Assembly: GCA_014529385.2 (NCBI GenBank)
Contig: CM043958.1
Coordinates: 148,587,293-148,651,292 of the forward strand
DNA from: Adiantum capillus-veneris
Taxonomy: Eukaryota > Streptophyta > Polypodiopsida > Polypodiales > Pteridaceae
Length of the DNA stretch: 64,000 nt
Direction of reading: 5' to 3'
The notes beneath the pieces are model-generated. The model did no database searches, had not been told where the DNA came from, and saw only the letters and a program-made list of their open reading frames with translations. Numbering within the stretch: the stretch's first letter is position 1; the number at the start of each line of letters is the position of its first letter. Made by a program: the position numbers and the translations under genes. Shown here one piece after another: positions 33,876 to 46,471 of the stretch.

Positions 33876-36800
33876 ATGAGTAGTGACGAGGATGTGGGAC
33901 CGTCCAACCGAAACACCTATCTCTCAACGAGGGTCTTATGTCCTTGTAATCAATGCAAGCATGCTGTGCGACGGACAAGACGTGTTTCTTTGCAGCATGT
34001 TCGCAAATTTGGCGAGTTCGATCCATCTATTATAGATCGAGTTGTTGCCAATTATAACTTGTCGGACTCTAACGCTGACCAACAAGCAGCAATCTTGCAA
34101 CCCAATAGACGTGTTCGCAGGCGCTTTGGTCAAGCAGCATATGTGAGGCCACAAGATGTAGCCTCTGACAGCTCGGGGGATGATCATGCAGAGCACATTC
34201 CCAACGAGGCAATGTTTGAGCCCAAGATTGATGAAATGATCGAGACGATCATGGATTCAGAAAGGATTATCTATGATGATATGAAAAGTGAAGCCGATAC
34301 GCCATTGTATAATGGAGCACGTATGTCTAGATTGAAAGCACTCCTGGTTCTTCTCAACATGCAGGCAAAGTTTGGATGGAGTGACACTAGCGTCACAGCG
34401 CTTTTCAGGTGATCTATTACAATTAGTTTACTTTAATAAAACTCTAAATGTATAATGATCTGATAGATTTTTACACGACTTTATCGTATTTTTATGTTGT
34501 GTAGATTGCTTAAAGAGCACATACTACCAGCTGACAATGTGATGCCAGATTCCCGAGATGAAGCAAGAAAGATTTTGCGAAACTTGGGGATGGATTACAA
34601 TTCTATCCACGCTTGTCCTAATGACTTCATTCTTTTCAGAGGGGAATGCATAGACATGGAGAAGTGTCCGAAATGTGATTCCGAAAGATATCGAGTAGAT
34701 CTCCACGGGACAAAAATTCCACAAAAGGTTTTGCGACATTTTCCTCTGCTTCCTCGCATCAAGAATTTCTACGAATGTAAGTCCATGGCCGCCCTAGCAT
34801 CATGGCATGAGGAGAATAAATCTTCGGATGGTGTGCTACGAATTCCTGCAGATTGCGCAGCCTGGAAACATATAGATGGAACATGGTCGGATTTTGCCAG
34901 GGAAGCTCAAAATTTGTGCTTAGGCCTGGCTATGGATGGCATAAATCCATTTGGTCAAAGATCAACATCTTACAGTGTATGGCCCGTTGTCATCGTCAAC
35001 AACAACATTCCCCCGTGGTTGACTACGAAGAAGGGGCACCTATGGCTAAGCTTGATTGTGCCAGGGCGATATAAAGTGGAGAATATGGATGTGTATCTTT
35101 GTCCACTATTGGAAGAGCTACAACAATTGTGGATTGGCATAGAGGTGGTGGATATGAGCCGACACACAGGACGACGGAATGCTTTGATCAGAGGCATTCT
35201 AATGTGGACCATGCATGACTATCCCGGGCTAACAGAATGCTCAGGTGATCTATTGACACTCCTCACTCAGACACTCTAAATCTTGTTTTTTCCCATAGTT
35301 GATCTATTATCATGTGTATACATGCAGGGCTTCAAACAAGCGGATACAGAGCATGTGTCACATGTGGACCTAGACTGAATGCACGTAGGGCGCCCTCACT
35401 GAAGAAGAAAATCTACGAAGGTCATCAAGCGTATCTTCCAGAGAATCATGTGTTACGCGACGGCTTTTTGGGAAGAGAGCCACCAAGGATGTCTGCACAA
35501 GCATGGTTAGAGGAGAAGGAGATGTGCGATGACGGATTCCCTCCAGGGATGAAGAGACTATCTCTATGGTACGAGTTACCATACTAGCCCCGACTCATGA
35601 TCAATCACTTGCTCGATCCAATGCACATATTCAAGAATGTGGGTAATCTACTATGGGACCATCTGGCCGGCAAGAAAGATACTTTGGGAGCCAAAGTTGA
35701 CCTTAGAAATGTGGATCATATGGAGCAATATTGGCCGCAAACAGCGTCTGATGGATCGATAAAACTCCCTAAAGCACCATGGATTTTCACAGGAGCCCAA
35801 GAACGCAAAGTAAAAGAGACCATTTGATCTTTGCGGACCCCCACTGGCGTAATGCACTCGCTCCGAACGTGTTTTACTAAAGAAGGAAAGCTTACCGGTT
35901 TGAAGTCACACGATTGTCATAAAATGTGTCAGGTACGTTCATAGTGGACTTTAATATCATTGCATAAAATGTGGACTTTAATATCATTGCTGCACATACT
36001 TTACAGTTTATTTTACCGGTTGCCATTGAGGGATGTTTGTCTCTCGACATCCGTAACACAATCTACAAACTTGCAAAGCTAGTGCAATGGATCTCACAAA
36101 AGGAGATCAACGTAGACTCCATACCATTCGCCAAACTAAATGCTGCGGAGCTTGTGTGCATGTTTGAGAAACATTTTTCTACTACCATGCTAACCATTCA
36201 GGTGCATATTCTTGTTCACATAGTTGATGAGGTGGAAATAGCTGGCATAGTTCATTCCAGATGGATGTTCTTCTTAGAACGTTTCATGAAAACGCTTAAG
36301 GGATATGTGCATCAAAAGGCACGTCCAGAGGGTAGCATGGCAAAAGGTTGGTTGGTATCAGAGTCCCTAGTGTACATTGGAGAGTGGCTAGATGGATTTG
36401 ATAAAGCCCGCGACACTCTATGGTGAACCATAGATGATGAGCGCATATCTGGGATTGTCATGTGCAATCTCGGTGTTGAGAAGAAGATGACAGAAGATCT
36501 AGAGGCTAAAATCAACCGATTTTGCATGCTTCACAATCCAGTGATGCAAAAGTGGATTTCACTATATGAGGATGCAAAGCAAGAGCGACAAAGGGCACGA
36601 ATCGAGTGGAGACGGGGAAGACGACCACCGATGCACTATCCGACGGGTCTGGAGAGCCTACCAACATTCATGAGCTTAAGATGGTTGCACAACCAATTGA
36701 AACGCGCACAACAATGCGGTGACGAAGTGACTGAGGAAGAGTGGGAGTACTCTCGGGGTTGCGCGACCAAGGTAAGTTTGCAATGTACGACTAGCTAGTG

Positions 36801-37604
36801 ACTTTATTTCTAAACGTCTGAACGGCCACTCATAATCTTTGTTCGTTGTAGTATAAGTCATACACAGCAGCATGGTGTAAAGGTCGACATTTTAGGGTGG
36901 AACGGATCGACAAAAAGCGTTTTACTCAAGATTGTGGAATCATGGCAAAATTTGAACAGTCTAGTCGACGACGTTCCTCTGATGCATATCCTGTGGTGGC
37001 GGAACTCACTTACTTCGGCACGCTACAAGAGATTTTGAGGATCGATTACAGAGGATTTTTTGTCGACTTGTTCGACGTGCAATGGTTCAAGATAATCATG
37101 GAGGGTCGCAACGCTACTGTGCGTAGAGGAGAGTCTGGTTTTCTTGAGGTGGATTCTACTAAGAAATGGACTGACCTAAGAGACACTTTCGTACTACCCG
37201 AGCATTGTGAACAAGTAAGTATGTAAATAGTTAACATCCCCCTTTTACAAGTTATGTGCTTGAAAGCTCTCATGTAAGTTATGTGGCTCTGGCAAGTAAT
37301 ATTTCATCCTACAAAGTCTACATCAAACTGGTGGTACGTCATAGAGGTAGCCCCTCGTAGTGCAAGGACGTATGAAGGCTACCATGTGCCAATCACAACG
37401 GCATCAATGGAGGAGATCAGAGAAGATGCTCAATCAGAAGCCGCTGCGGTGGTGCCAGACGAGCATCAAGATGCTACTACTCTATATGGGGTGCATGCAG
37501 AGGAGCTACAAAATGAAACAGAGGATATGTGTTTAAACGGAGAGCTCTATATAGATATAGGAAGTTATGCTGAGTTATGCGAGGATGAGAGAGAGATCTC
37601 TTAA
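33876..37604 (+). pseudogene. TNP2-type CACTA transposase gene, about six exons, three nonsense codons
   Basis: Exon 1 (33876-34408) has the Cys pair CPCNQCKH after a GPSNRNTY start. Exon 2 (34505-35244, phase-consistent) has the tnp2 signature PNDFILFRGECIDMEKCPKC and LLPRIKNFYECKSMAA. Exon 3 (35328-35932) continues LTECSGLQTSGYRACVTCG and INHLLDPMHIFKNVGN. Exon 4 (36007-36771) matches the DUF4218-type region (GCLSLDIRNTIYKLAKL, HSRWMFFLERFMKTLKGYV). Exon 5 (36852-37214) resembles the DUF4216 region (GTLQEILRIDYRGFFVDLF). The last exon ends EREIS at 37604. The product would cut and join the CACTA ends in the nucleus. Stops TAG 35585, TGA 35825 and TGA 36424 interrupt otherwise open exons, so this copy is probably inactive. 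Confidence 0.85.
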
Positions 37605-37876
37605 AGCCACAAATATTGTATTTGAACAATTTTTCTCTGTGTTGTAAAAGCTCTGGCTCTCTAAGTACCTTCCATGGAGTATAACGCTCTTTTCTACTCG
37701 CGCTCACATCTTTTGATTGAAAATTCTGAGTTTTCGACTTGTCTCTTCTATCACTCAATTCATTGCGTCATTGTCTTTATATGCATCATTAAGTCATTGT
37801 ATTTAATGGTCTTTGCGTCATTGTCTACTCTATTTGTTCAATATTAAGTTTAAATATTCGTGTGTTTAATGCAGGT

Positions 37877-39186
37877 ATGGATGATGAGGAGTTTATTTCT
37901 TCTTTGTCACCGCAGCAGAGACAGTGGTACGTGGAGCTTCATCGCTCTGGCGCATCATCGTGCGTTCCTACTCCATCCGCATCTCCCTCTCTTTCGGAGC
38001 ATTCGGAGCGCTCCGAAGCTTCGGTGTCGACGAGACGATCTTCACACTCGTCTAGACACTGGCGCTCTAGTGGTGGTGGTGGCGGTTGTTGTGGGGATTC
38101 CGCCACCGATGCCTCCACACCGCCTCGTGTTCGACGAGGCTCTTTACCCTCCCCTTCTTTGCCCGCCCCCACACCAGCCACAACATCGCCATCTACGCCA
38201 GGTTTTGCGCGGCTGACTGTTCCTAGCAGCTACACACCTCTACCTACTCCGCCAGGAGCCACCCCACTCGACACTCCTCGCTTCGGGGCCCAGACGCCGG
38301 TGGAGACACCTGACGTCCGTACCCCCATCACACGCCGCTAGAGACCCCTGCCGGGACACCCAGGTTCACGCCTCACCGGCCAGAGGGCTTGCCTTACTCC
38401 GTCGACTTCAGCGGCGGCATCATCATGGATGATGACGGCAAGAAGGTGATCTCGCGCATGCGTGGTCTTTGCTCTCAGTTGTTTAGACACTACATACTAA
38501 ACAAATAGAGTGAAGTACCAAGTGATTTAAAAGACAGAGTCATCAGCATACTTCATGATGAGTTTCCCGTTCCAACACGGGATTAGCGCTTCAATGAATA
38601 CCTGATGAAGATTCGAATGCGCGAATACTGCAAACACAAGCGTTCCGAAGTGCAAAAAGCAATCAAGCATGGGTGGAACATGCCAGATTGGCTGGCCAAA
38701 GAAGATTGGAAGAATGCGAAGAAAGCAGCGCACGAGAATCCCGACAAGTGGAAGCAACAAAAGGATGCAGCCAGAGCGCGAGTAGAGGCAGGGAGCTCGC
38801 ACCACTTGGGGAGCGGTGGATGGGCATCATTTGAGGCCGATTTTGTAAGTGTTTTCGCATTGCTCTTTATGTTCGATAGTTTAGGGTTTATGAGTTTTTT
38901 AATTCTAACATAATGAAATCTTTGTATGTTTTGACAGTGGTCGATGACAGGACGTGATCCCACACCGTACGAGCGCGAGTACGCAGGCAGGAAGGGCTTA
39001 AATGCCCTGATGGACATTCTCAGTTCTCGCGGCGGCATGGTTAGTATTAGGGTTTACTCTTTTCTATTTTTTGTATTGTTTTATAAATGTCGTTATATGT
39101 TTATACTTACTGAAAGCTGTCTTATTGTCTTTTTTTTGCAGAATCCGATAGATACGTCGCTTGGATGCGATGAGACGTCTGACTAG
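37877..39186 (+). pseudogene. Accessory ORF2 gene of the inner CACTA
   Basis: ATG at 37877 (MDDEEFISSLSPQQRQWYVE) follows an AG acceptor. The N-terminal part is Ser/Gly/Pro-rich with a Gly run (HWRSSGGGGGCCG). A frame change near 38335 leads to GLPYSVDFSGGIIMDDDGKK. The charged domain (REYCKHKRSEVQKAIKHG, WLAKEDWKNAKKA, SFEADF) spans 38605-38845. An intron (38846-38938) precedes WSMTGRDPTPYEREYAGR, and a last intron (39039-39141) precedes the end at 39186. A TAG at 38582 and the frameshift mark decay. In CACTA systems the second gene's product binds the subterminal repeats and assists transposition; this is by analogy. Confidence 0.7.
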
Positions 39187-39559
39187 ACGACGTCAGTTTA
39201 GCCGTAGCTAGATAGCATTAGTTTAGGGTTTCTCATAGCTTATGTATCATGAGACGGATTTTATACATCTTTTTGAACCATGTATATTATTACATTTGTC
39301 ACCGCAGTTCATTTTGCCAATCAATTCTTTATGCCTATGATGTTGTACAATTGCCATTATTACATTTGCCAATCAATTCATTTTGCCTATGATGTGTACA
39401 ATTGTCAATTTTACGCTTGTCAATTTTGCAAACAATGCGTCTTGTGGGTGACTATTTTGGGTCTATTATCTACCCTTGCACTTTTCTTAAAAAGTGAATC
39501 AAGTACAATATGGTTGATGGGTGGCAGGGCATTCAATGCCCTGTCACCAAAAAAAAATT

Positions 39560-39785
39560 CTCTCAGGCGTCGCTATAACCGTCGCTATTTATGGCTCTGG
39601 AGCGTCGCTATAAGCGTCGCTATAGACTTCTGTGTAAACGTCGCTATAACCGTCGCTATGAGCGTCTCTATATAGCGACGCATATAGTGACGTTCTCGTA
39701 GCGACGGTATTAGCGACGCTATTAGCGACGGTTTTAGCGACGTTGGGGGTTATAAAAACCCAGTGTATTTCCGTCGCTAACAGCG
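39560..39785 (+). repeat. 3' subterminal repeats of the inner CACTA
   Basis: At least 15 copies of CGTCGCTA or its complement TAGCGACG in about 220 bp, ending close to the terminus. Same motif as at 28500-28735. Confidence 0.85.
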
Positions 39786-39816
39786 TCACAAGAGCACACA
39801 ACCTCTTGTAGTGTCT

Positions 39817-41334
39817 CTCTCTCTCTCTGTTCACATTGTAAACTATCTCACATTCTCTAGTCATATCCAATCCTCGCACAACTCGGTCTAGAGGTGCACG
39901 GAGATCAGAACCACCGGGTTATAATCTCGTCTTTATTGGTCAATGCCTATATTTGTGGGTACAAGAAATATACACACCCACGTCTACATGATAGTGCATG
40001 TAGTGGACAAAACCCCTTTGCCTCTTCTCTAGTTGTAGCATTTCACAGCATCTTAACGTCTTTTCATAGTAGATCTTTGTTCGAGGGATTACTTAACACA
40101 TCACATGTTGGCCTCCAATCTGAGTATCATGCTACTGAAAGCTTTCCAGCTTTAGGTTGCATCCATAGAGAGGAAGAGAGGGATCACCGTTCGTCTAACT
40201 CTAATTTTTTTACTATAATCTCGAAGGTAGACTCTAATATAAAACCACAATCCAAAATCTAACCTAATTGAACATGTGGTGATTCGCTCCATTGAAGGAT
40301 AAAAGACATACCAATGGGGCTACTAGTTGCGTAGATGTGAATGGGCCTCACTTCACAACATAATTTTAAATTTCAAATTCGTCGTTTGCTCTCACGCTCT
40401 CGCTCTCTCTTTCTCGGCAGCAGCAGTCGAACATGCAGGTGGAATTGCTGGTCCGCATGGTCCATCGAACATAAATGTAGATCTAATTTAATCTGAAACT
40501 CAAAATAAACCTAAATTTAATCTAATATAACGTAAATAAACCTAAATCTAATCTAACGTAAATCTAACTCAAAATAAACCTAAATCTAATATAATCTAAC
40601 TTAAATAAACCTAAATTTAATTTAACGTAAATCTAAATCTAACCTAATCTTAAACTCAATATAAATATAAATCTAAATATAATTTAACATAATCTAATTT
40701 AAATTTTAACATAGTCTCTTTCTCTCTTTGTTTTCTCCCCTTACCTCTCTCTTTCGTCTTCTCTCTCTCTCTCTCTCTCTCTCTGGTTTTTTATTCTCTC
40801 TCTCTTTCTCTTTGTTCAACAGGTCGTTCAACTCCTCGCCGGTAGATCTTTAAGGTCTCTTGGAATAGTTTCCTACGGCGTTAAAACTCTCTTCTTCTCG
40901 GGTGGGTGTGTGTGGGTGGGTGTGTGTGCCAATAAAAAGAGAAAAATGGTATAACCTCTCTATCACCCAAGTTGGTAAAAGTTGGTTATGCCATTTCCCT
41001 CTTGAATAACAGGTCTTGAGTTCAACTCCTCATCGGCTAGATCTTTAAGGTCTCTTGGGATAGTTTTCTACAATGTTAAAACTCTCTTCTTCTCGGGTGT
41101 GTGTGGGTGTGGGTGTGTGTGTGTGTGTGTGCCAATAAAAGGAGAAAAATGGTATAACCTTTCTATCACCCAAGTGTGATAGATTGGTTATGCCATTTCC
41201 CTCTTCAATAACAGGTCTTGAGTTCAACTCCTCGTCGCCTAGATCTTTAAGGTCCCTTGGGATAGTTTCCTATGACGTTAAAACTCTCTTCTTCTTCTTC
41301 TCTCTCTCTCTCTCTCTCTCTCTCAAAAACACAA

Positions 41335-41368
<34 letters not shown>

Positions 41369-41444
41369 GGAGAGAGAGAGAGAAGGGAAGGGAACATGAG
41401 AGAGCGGAGAGGGAAGGAGCATACCTGGCTCTCCTTGCTCTCGT

Positions 41445-41479
<35 letters not shown>

Positions 41480-41721
41480 AGAAGAAAGAGAGAGAGAGGG
41501 AGAGCGCGGCTTACCTTTGCTTGCTTGAGCGCCGAAAATTTAGATCTGACATCTGAGTTTTCGGGCGCTCTCGGTTATTTTTTACCCATGTCGACGTCGT
41601 TATAGGCGTTGTTATGGGCGTCGCTAAGTTGTAAAGTAGCGACGACCATAGCGACGCCATGGATTTTCACTTTTGAGCATCGCATTGCGAGCGTCGCTAA
41701 TGTGAAGTACCTCTTGTAGTG
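39817..41721 (-). repeat. 5' region of the outer CACTA (inverted match to 31733-33740)
   Basis: 39817-40230 matches 33480-33740 in inverse (GTGCACGGAGATCAGAACCA, CATGTAGTGGACAAAACCCC). The TTAGATTTAGG-type array and (CT)/(GT) runs follow, including three near-identical ~180-bp repeats around GATCTTTAAGGTC(T/C)CTTGG at 40845, 41040 and 41243. There is no transposase gene here. A 38-bp reading frame at 40434-40471 (MQVELLVRMVH) resembles a HIPP first exon. Confidence 0.75.
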
Positions 41722-42300
41722 ATGTGGCAAATTTTCACACATTATGATCACTAATATAAAATATGTTGTGAAGAGAGATCAAGAGGTATACGTTGAGGTT
41801 ATGGCATTGAGCTTCCTAAGTACTTCTTCAAAACTTTGCTCACCAACATCATATGATATTCTTCTCCTAAAAGCTAGACTACAAGAGGGATCGAGATTAT
41901 ATAAATTATAGATCTTCAAAAGGGTATCAACCACATGAAAATTAGCTTGTAGGAGGGATTGAGATGATATCAACCCCATCTCTTTAAAAGGGTATCAACC
42001 ACATGAACTTGATCCATTCAATATTTACCGACATAGGGTGTTACATTCATGGACCATTTTCTTTGTGTAGATTGTGGGCTTTCATGATCAAAAGTCATGC
42101 ATGTATCGCAAATTGCCATGCGTATCATTTCTAATACAAATGATGTTTTGAAGAGAGATCAAGAGATATGTGTTAAGGTTATGGCGTTGAGCTTTCCTGA
42201 GTACTTGATCAAAATTTTGATCAATAGCATGTCATGCTATTGTTCTCCGGCCTAAAAGCAAGACCACAAACAAGTTGAAACACACACACACAAAGGGAGC
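41722..42300. repeat. Host sequence after the CACTA, with a ~190-bp imperfect duplication
   Basis: 41750-41890 is repeated at about 42125-42260 (shared GAAGAGAGATCAAGAG, AGGTTATGGC(A/G)TTGAGCTT). TTGTGGGCTTTCATGATC at 42071 also occurs at 28450, just before the outer CACTA, so the insertion hit one copy of a repeated sequence. No gene. Confidence 0.65.
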
Positions 42301-43450
42301 TTGCCCATGAGGCTAGGTTCAAAGAAGAGGAACGATACAAAAGCAATGGTTATGGTAGACATTATAACAAAAGTGAATCGACACAAGGGTAGAAGTCGTA
42401 GAAGAGATGATGATGGAGATCACAATATAGACAAGATCTACAGGATGATGGGAGACCGGAGAAGACTTGATCAACATGAGAGGATTATGAAAGTCGAACA
42501 GATCATGAAAAAACAAGTTAAGAAGAAATTTGATATTAAAGGGATTATAGCCACATGGATGGAGTGGACAAACGACTTGTAGAGAGCATGATAATTGCAA
42601 GGATAGATATAATGGATATGAAGGCACTGACAATGATGATGAATGTTGAGAGAGAAGCAAGAGGGATTGAGATGGTAAAAATCCTAACAACCATAGAGAC
42701 TTAAGTTGGTTTAATGTGTACTAAGTCCTTATTAAGCTTTCTATCCGAAATATTGTATTCTCGCACAACATAGGATCTGCGTCCCAATATTGTTGTGACA
42801 AGGACTTGGATACAAAATTAAACATACAAACTCACATGGCCATGTCACAAACTTGAGTATCGAATTATCAAAGAAATTCGGGTTCCTTATCTTGTTCTTG
42901 AATATCATGACTATGTAGTAGGAAATGGAGTACGGGGTAGGGCACGGCTTCCATTTCTTATAAATTTTAGAGAGACGCATTGCCAACTCTCCAGCATACT
43001 TCTCTATGGTACTCATGTAGACTATCTAATAATTTATGGTATGAAAATTAAACTACTTTTCTACTTTTGTTTGGAGTTCATCAAAGGCAAGCATTTTGAA
43101 GTGCACCTTCTTCAAATGAAACCACTGCAAATAAGGTGAGTGCTCTTTCTTTATGTATACATTGCACTAGTGCATTACACACAAAAAAAAAGGTAGTATT
43201 TGATTGTAACGAAACAATTTCAAACTAATTTCCACACGTAAATTTTGTTATGTTCATCTTGATATATTATTTGCTGAAAAAATACTCCATTTTACTATAC
43301 CTTGAGAGAAAAAATTGTGGCGACAAGGCCAACCAGGCAAGACGTTCTAGAATGCTAATGTGAGCCTTTCACACGTTGTTTTATACTGCCGCTCGGTGTT
43401 AACGCCATCTAATACAATATACACATCGTCTACGCATATCCCAAAGAAGA
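42301..43450. other. Gene-free interval upstream of the aspartic protease
   Basis: A 93-codon Lys/Arg/Asp-rich frame at 42301-42582 has no recognisable motif and no splice context, so I do not call it a gene. The rest is AT-rich with no coding signal. Confidence 0.5.
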
Positions 43451-43458
43451 TTCAGCTG

Positions 43459-43465
43459 TATAAAG
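43459..43465 (+). promoter_or_regulatory. TATA box of the aspartic protease gene
   Basis: TATAAAG 50 bp before the ATG, which would give a short leader of about 15-20 nt. Confidence 0.5.
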
Positions 43466-43508
43466 ACTCAAGAGGCGGACGCGGCCTACGTCGTCGGGAG
43501 GGGTTGTC

Positions 43509-46420
43509 ATGGCTCCGTTGGGATTGGGATCGCTAAGCTTCTGCAGGCTACTGAAGGTGAAGATTGTATTCGCCATAGCGGTGCTCAACCTCGTAACAGC
43601 TGGTGAGAAATATGGGGCCGGAGGTCAGGACGCGAGGCGCCTGATGAGGAGCAGTAGCAGCATGTCCAATAAGACAGGGGGAGGAATGAAGATGTGGGTG
43701 AGCCACATCTACGACGCCCACTCGCCTGCGCGCCCTCCCAACTGCGACGAAGTCTGCGTCTCCGACTTGCGGATCAAATGCCTTACCGAGTCCTGGGCTC
43801 AAAGACAGGCCATGAGGAATAAGAGCCAATCGTCACCTCGCACCAACCAGAAGAGCATCCGCCCGACCGACTATTGGCCTGGGGGTCAAGTAACTATCTT
43901 TCTTCTTTCACTTTTACTTTGTTCATCTTGCTGGATTAACAGAATATTGGTGAAATTAGTATTTTAATTACATTGTTAATTGCTTTGACAACATTCAACA
44001 AGTATATAAACGAAATTATGTTTTTACATTTCATTTTTGAAATTATTTTAATTCCACAAAACGTCTGAAGTTTTCATCTTTTGTATTTGACTCTGAACAT
44101 AAAATCATTTAGCGTTTGAATTTCAAGAAATGGTTTAACATCTGACATCAACTGTAAATTTTGATGTCCTTATTTTATAATTTACAATGTATAATTTCAA
44201 GGCTTAAAATGATCCAAAGTAAATGGTATAGCATAAAGACTCTTCCCGAGGTTTAAAGCCTATACCATTTACTTTGGATCATTTTAAGCCTTGAAATTAT
44301 ACATTGTAAATTATAAAATAAGGACATCAAAATTTACAGTTGATGTCAGATGTTAAACCATTTCTTGAAATTCAAACGCTAAATGATTTTATGTTCAGAG
44401 TCAAATACAAAAGATGAAAACTTCAGACGTTTTGTGGAATTAAAATAATTTCAAAAATGAAATGTAAAAACATAATTTCGTTTATATACTTGTTGAATGT
44501 TGTCAAAGCAATTAACAATGTAATTAAAATACTAATTTCACCAATATTCTGTTAGCGCCTCAGCTGATCAACCCCCCCTGCATGTAAAGGAGGTGATGAT
44601 GATGATAGCTGATCAGCATGCTGCATGCATGAGGTAGCTGGTCACCATTCCAAAAGTCCCCACTGGTTAAGCCCTAGCTTTGCATAACCAGTGGGTAATT
44701 GTGGGTATGGGAAGTGTGATGCTCCTACTTGTTGCAGGTCACGACAGGGTACTTTCATAGTGGCGCCCAGGCCGAGTACTATGTGGAGTTGAGTGCAGGA
44801 CTTGACTCCAATTCACAACCCGTACTTTTGATTGTCGACACCGGTAGCCACTTCACATGGATGCAGTGCAAGCCATGCAATCCTTGCTACCCACAATCTT
44901 CTCCAGTCTTTAATCCGGGGAAATCTCCCAATTACACTCCCCAGGTATAGCAAAATTGGCATGATTTTTGGTTTGCAGTAGCCCAATTGAATGCTTGGAC
45001 GTCCAACATGAATTAAATATCTCCGCTTAGACAACCCACGCAACAAAAACATGATGTGTGAAAGTCACTCACAAAACAATTCAACGTGAGGATTTGTGCC
45101 TTTTTAATACCTATCAATTCAACGTCTGATCATGAAACTTTCAAACTTTCGAATAGTTTTGGCTTGAGAATTATGCTATATTGCATGATTACTTTGAGTA
45201 CAATTAGCGAAAGAACACAGACACATGAGGAACCTTGTAATTAAATGAGTAGCCAGGAAGATTTACCAATGAAAGTAACGTTCCCTACTGAAAATTTTAT
45301 TATTATTTCTTGCTAGCAAAAGGAGCATACATCACTACAGCCTTTTCCCTTTGTATATGCCCAAAATTAGAGGGAAATAAATACTCAATCACCTTTCAAA
45401 ACAGTGAAATTTCTTAAAGGTGGCATCTCTAACTTATTTTCCTCGGTACAAGGTCTGAATATTTGTTATTGGATCGTGCCAAAGACTTTTTTGCCTTTGT
45501 TTTTGTTTTTCCTTCTTTTAGGGGGGGAGGGGTTGCTCACAAATACGTCAACACAGCTGGTAAGTTCAACAAAAGTTCCCACTTTTTATACATTTTGAAC
45601 GCACAAAAGGGCACCAATTAGAAGGGATATACATAGGTTGAACTAGGAAAGTGTGTGTTACATTCATGAAAAATCTATAGATCTAGGGGGTTTTAATTAA
45701 TCTTTGAATGTACGCGATATGAAGCATTTACATATAGTGAACCCCCAAGTGTTTGATGGTGGGAAGGAGCCAATTTATAGAGCGGAAAGGATTTGTGAGC
45801 ACCAGTATTTGAAATAATTGTTTTGTCTATCTCTTTTTGAAGGCACCTGGCTCCACGTCTTGCAACATTCTACAAAGCACGGGATATGGCACAGGGACCG
45901 ATGGTGGGACTTGCAACTATGGCTTATCATATGCAGATGGTTCATCGAGTCAAGGACAATTAGCCTTTGATAATTTTTATTTTGGGGATTATTATACCAC
46001 TCATGTGGCTTTATCATACCAACTTCCTTTCGGGTGTGGCTTTAGCAATGTTAATCCTGTACCCACAGTTACCTCAGGTGTTTTGGGCCTTGCAGATGAG
46101 CTTAGTCTCAGCTGGCCAGAGTATTGGGGAAGTGCATTTGGGTACAATCCTAGCTTTACCTTTTGCTTTGCCCCCATTTTCTCCCAACCAAATAGTGGAT
46201 GGATCATATTTGCTGAAGGTGCCACTACCCCAAGTAAGTCGCTCTTGTCTTAATAATTAACTAGTTTAATAAGTGCATTTTCTAAACATAGAGCATGTCA
46301 TAGCGTGGAGAGGGTGCACCTTCTCTAAAAAAGCTTAGATAGTGGTGAAACATCCCCCATCACATATCTCGTCTGAGTTATTTTTGGGACATTCTAGGAA
46401 GAGACTTAAAAGATCAATTT

Positions 46421-46471
<51 letters not shown>

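Larger units (their letters stand above)
31733..39813 (+). mobile_element. Inner CACTA transposon, near full length (8.1 kb)
   Basis: Ends are CACTACAAGAGGCTATT (31733) and CAACCTCTTGTAGTG (39813), flanked by TCT on both sides (31730-31732 and 39814-39816). All features read on +: a 2.1-kb 5' region with subterminal repeats, microsatellites and a captured gene piece; the TNP2-type transposase gene (33876 to about 37604); and the accessory ORF2 (37877-39186). The TCT duplication lies in a CT tract and alone would be weak. It is supported by the uninterrupted match of both flanks to the outer element's sequence. Confidence 0.85.
28486..41721 (-). mobile_element. Outer CACTA transposon, internally deleted, interrupted by a second CACTA element
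   Basis: It starts CACTACAAGAGGTTGT (28486) and ends ACCTCTTGTAGTG (41721). ATG flanks both ends (28483-28485 and 41722-41724), the 3-bp duplication of CACTA elements. Its genes read on the - strand, so its 5' end is at 41721. The 5' region 41721-39817 continues at 31732, because a related element (31733-39813) sits in its (CT)n tract. Without the insertion it is about 5.15 kb. The TNP2 gene has lost about 3 kb, leaving only its two ends, so the element could move only with transposase supplied in trans. Confidence 0.85.

Noticed and set aside
28486-39813. Single CACTA element with ends at 28486 and 39813, and an overlapping one from 31733 to 41721
   Set aside because: These pairs are suggested by end similarity, but the flanking bases do not match (ATG/TCT and TCT/ATG). 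Pairing by target duplication gives a simple nested order instead.
42301-42582. 93-codon Lys/Arg/Asp-rich frame
   Set aside because: No motif, splice context or repeat of the frame elsewhere; charge-rich composition alone is not evidence of a gene.
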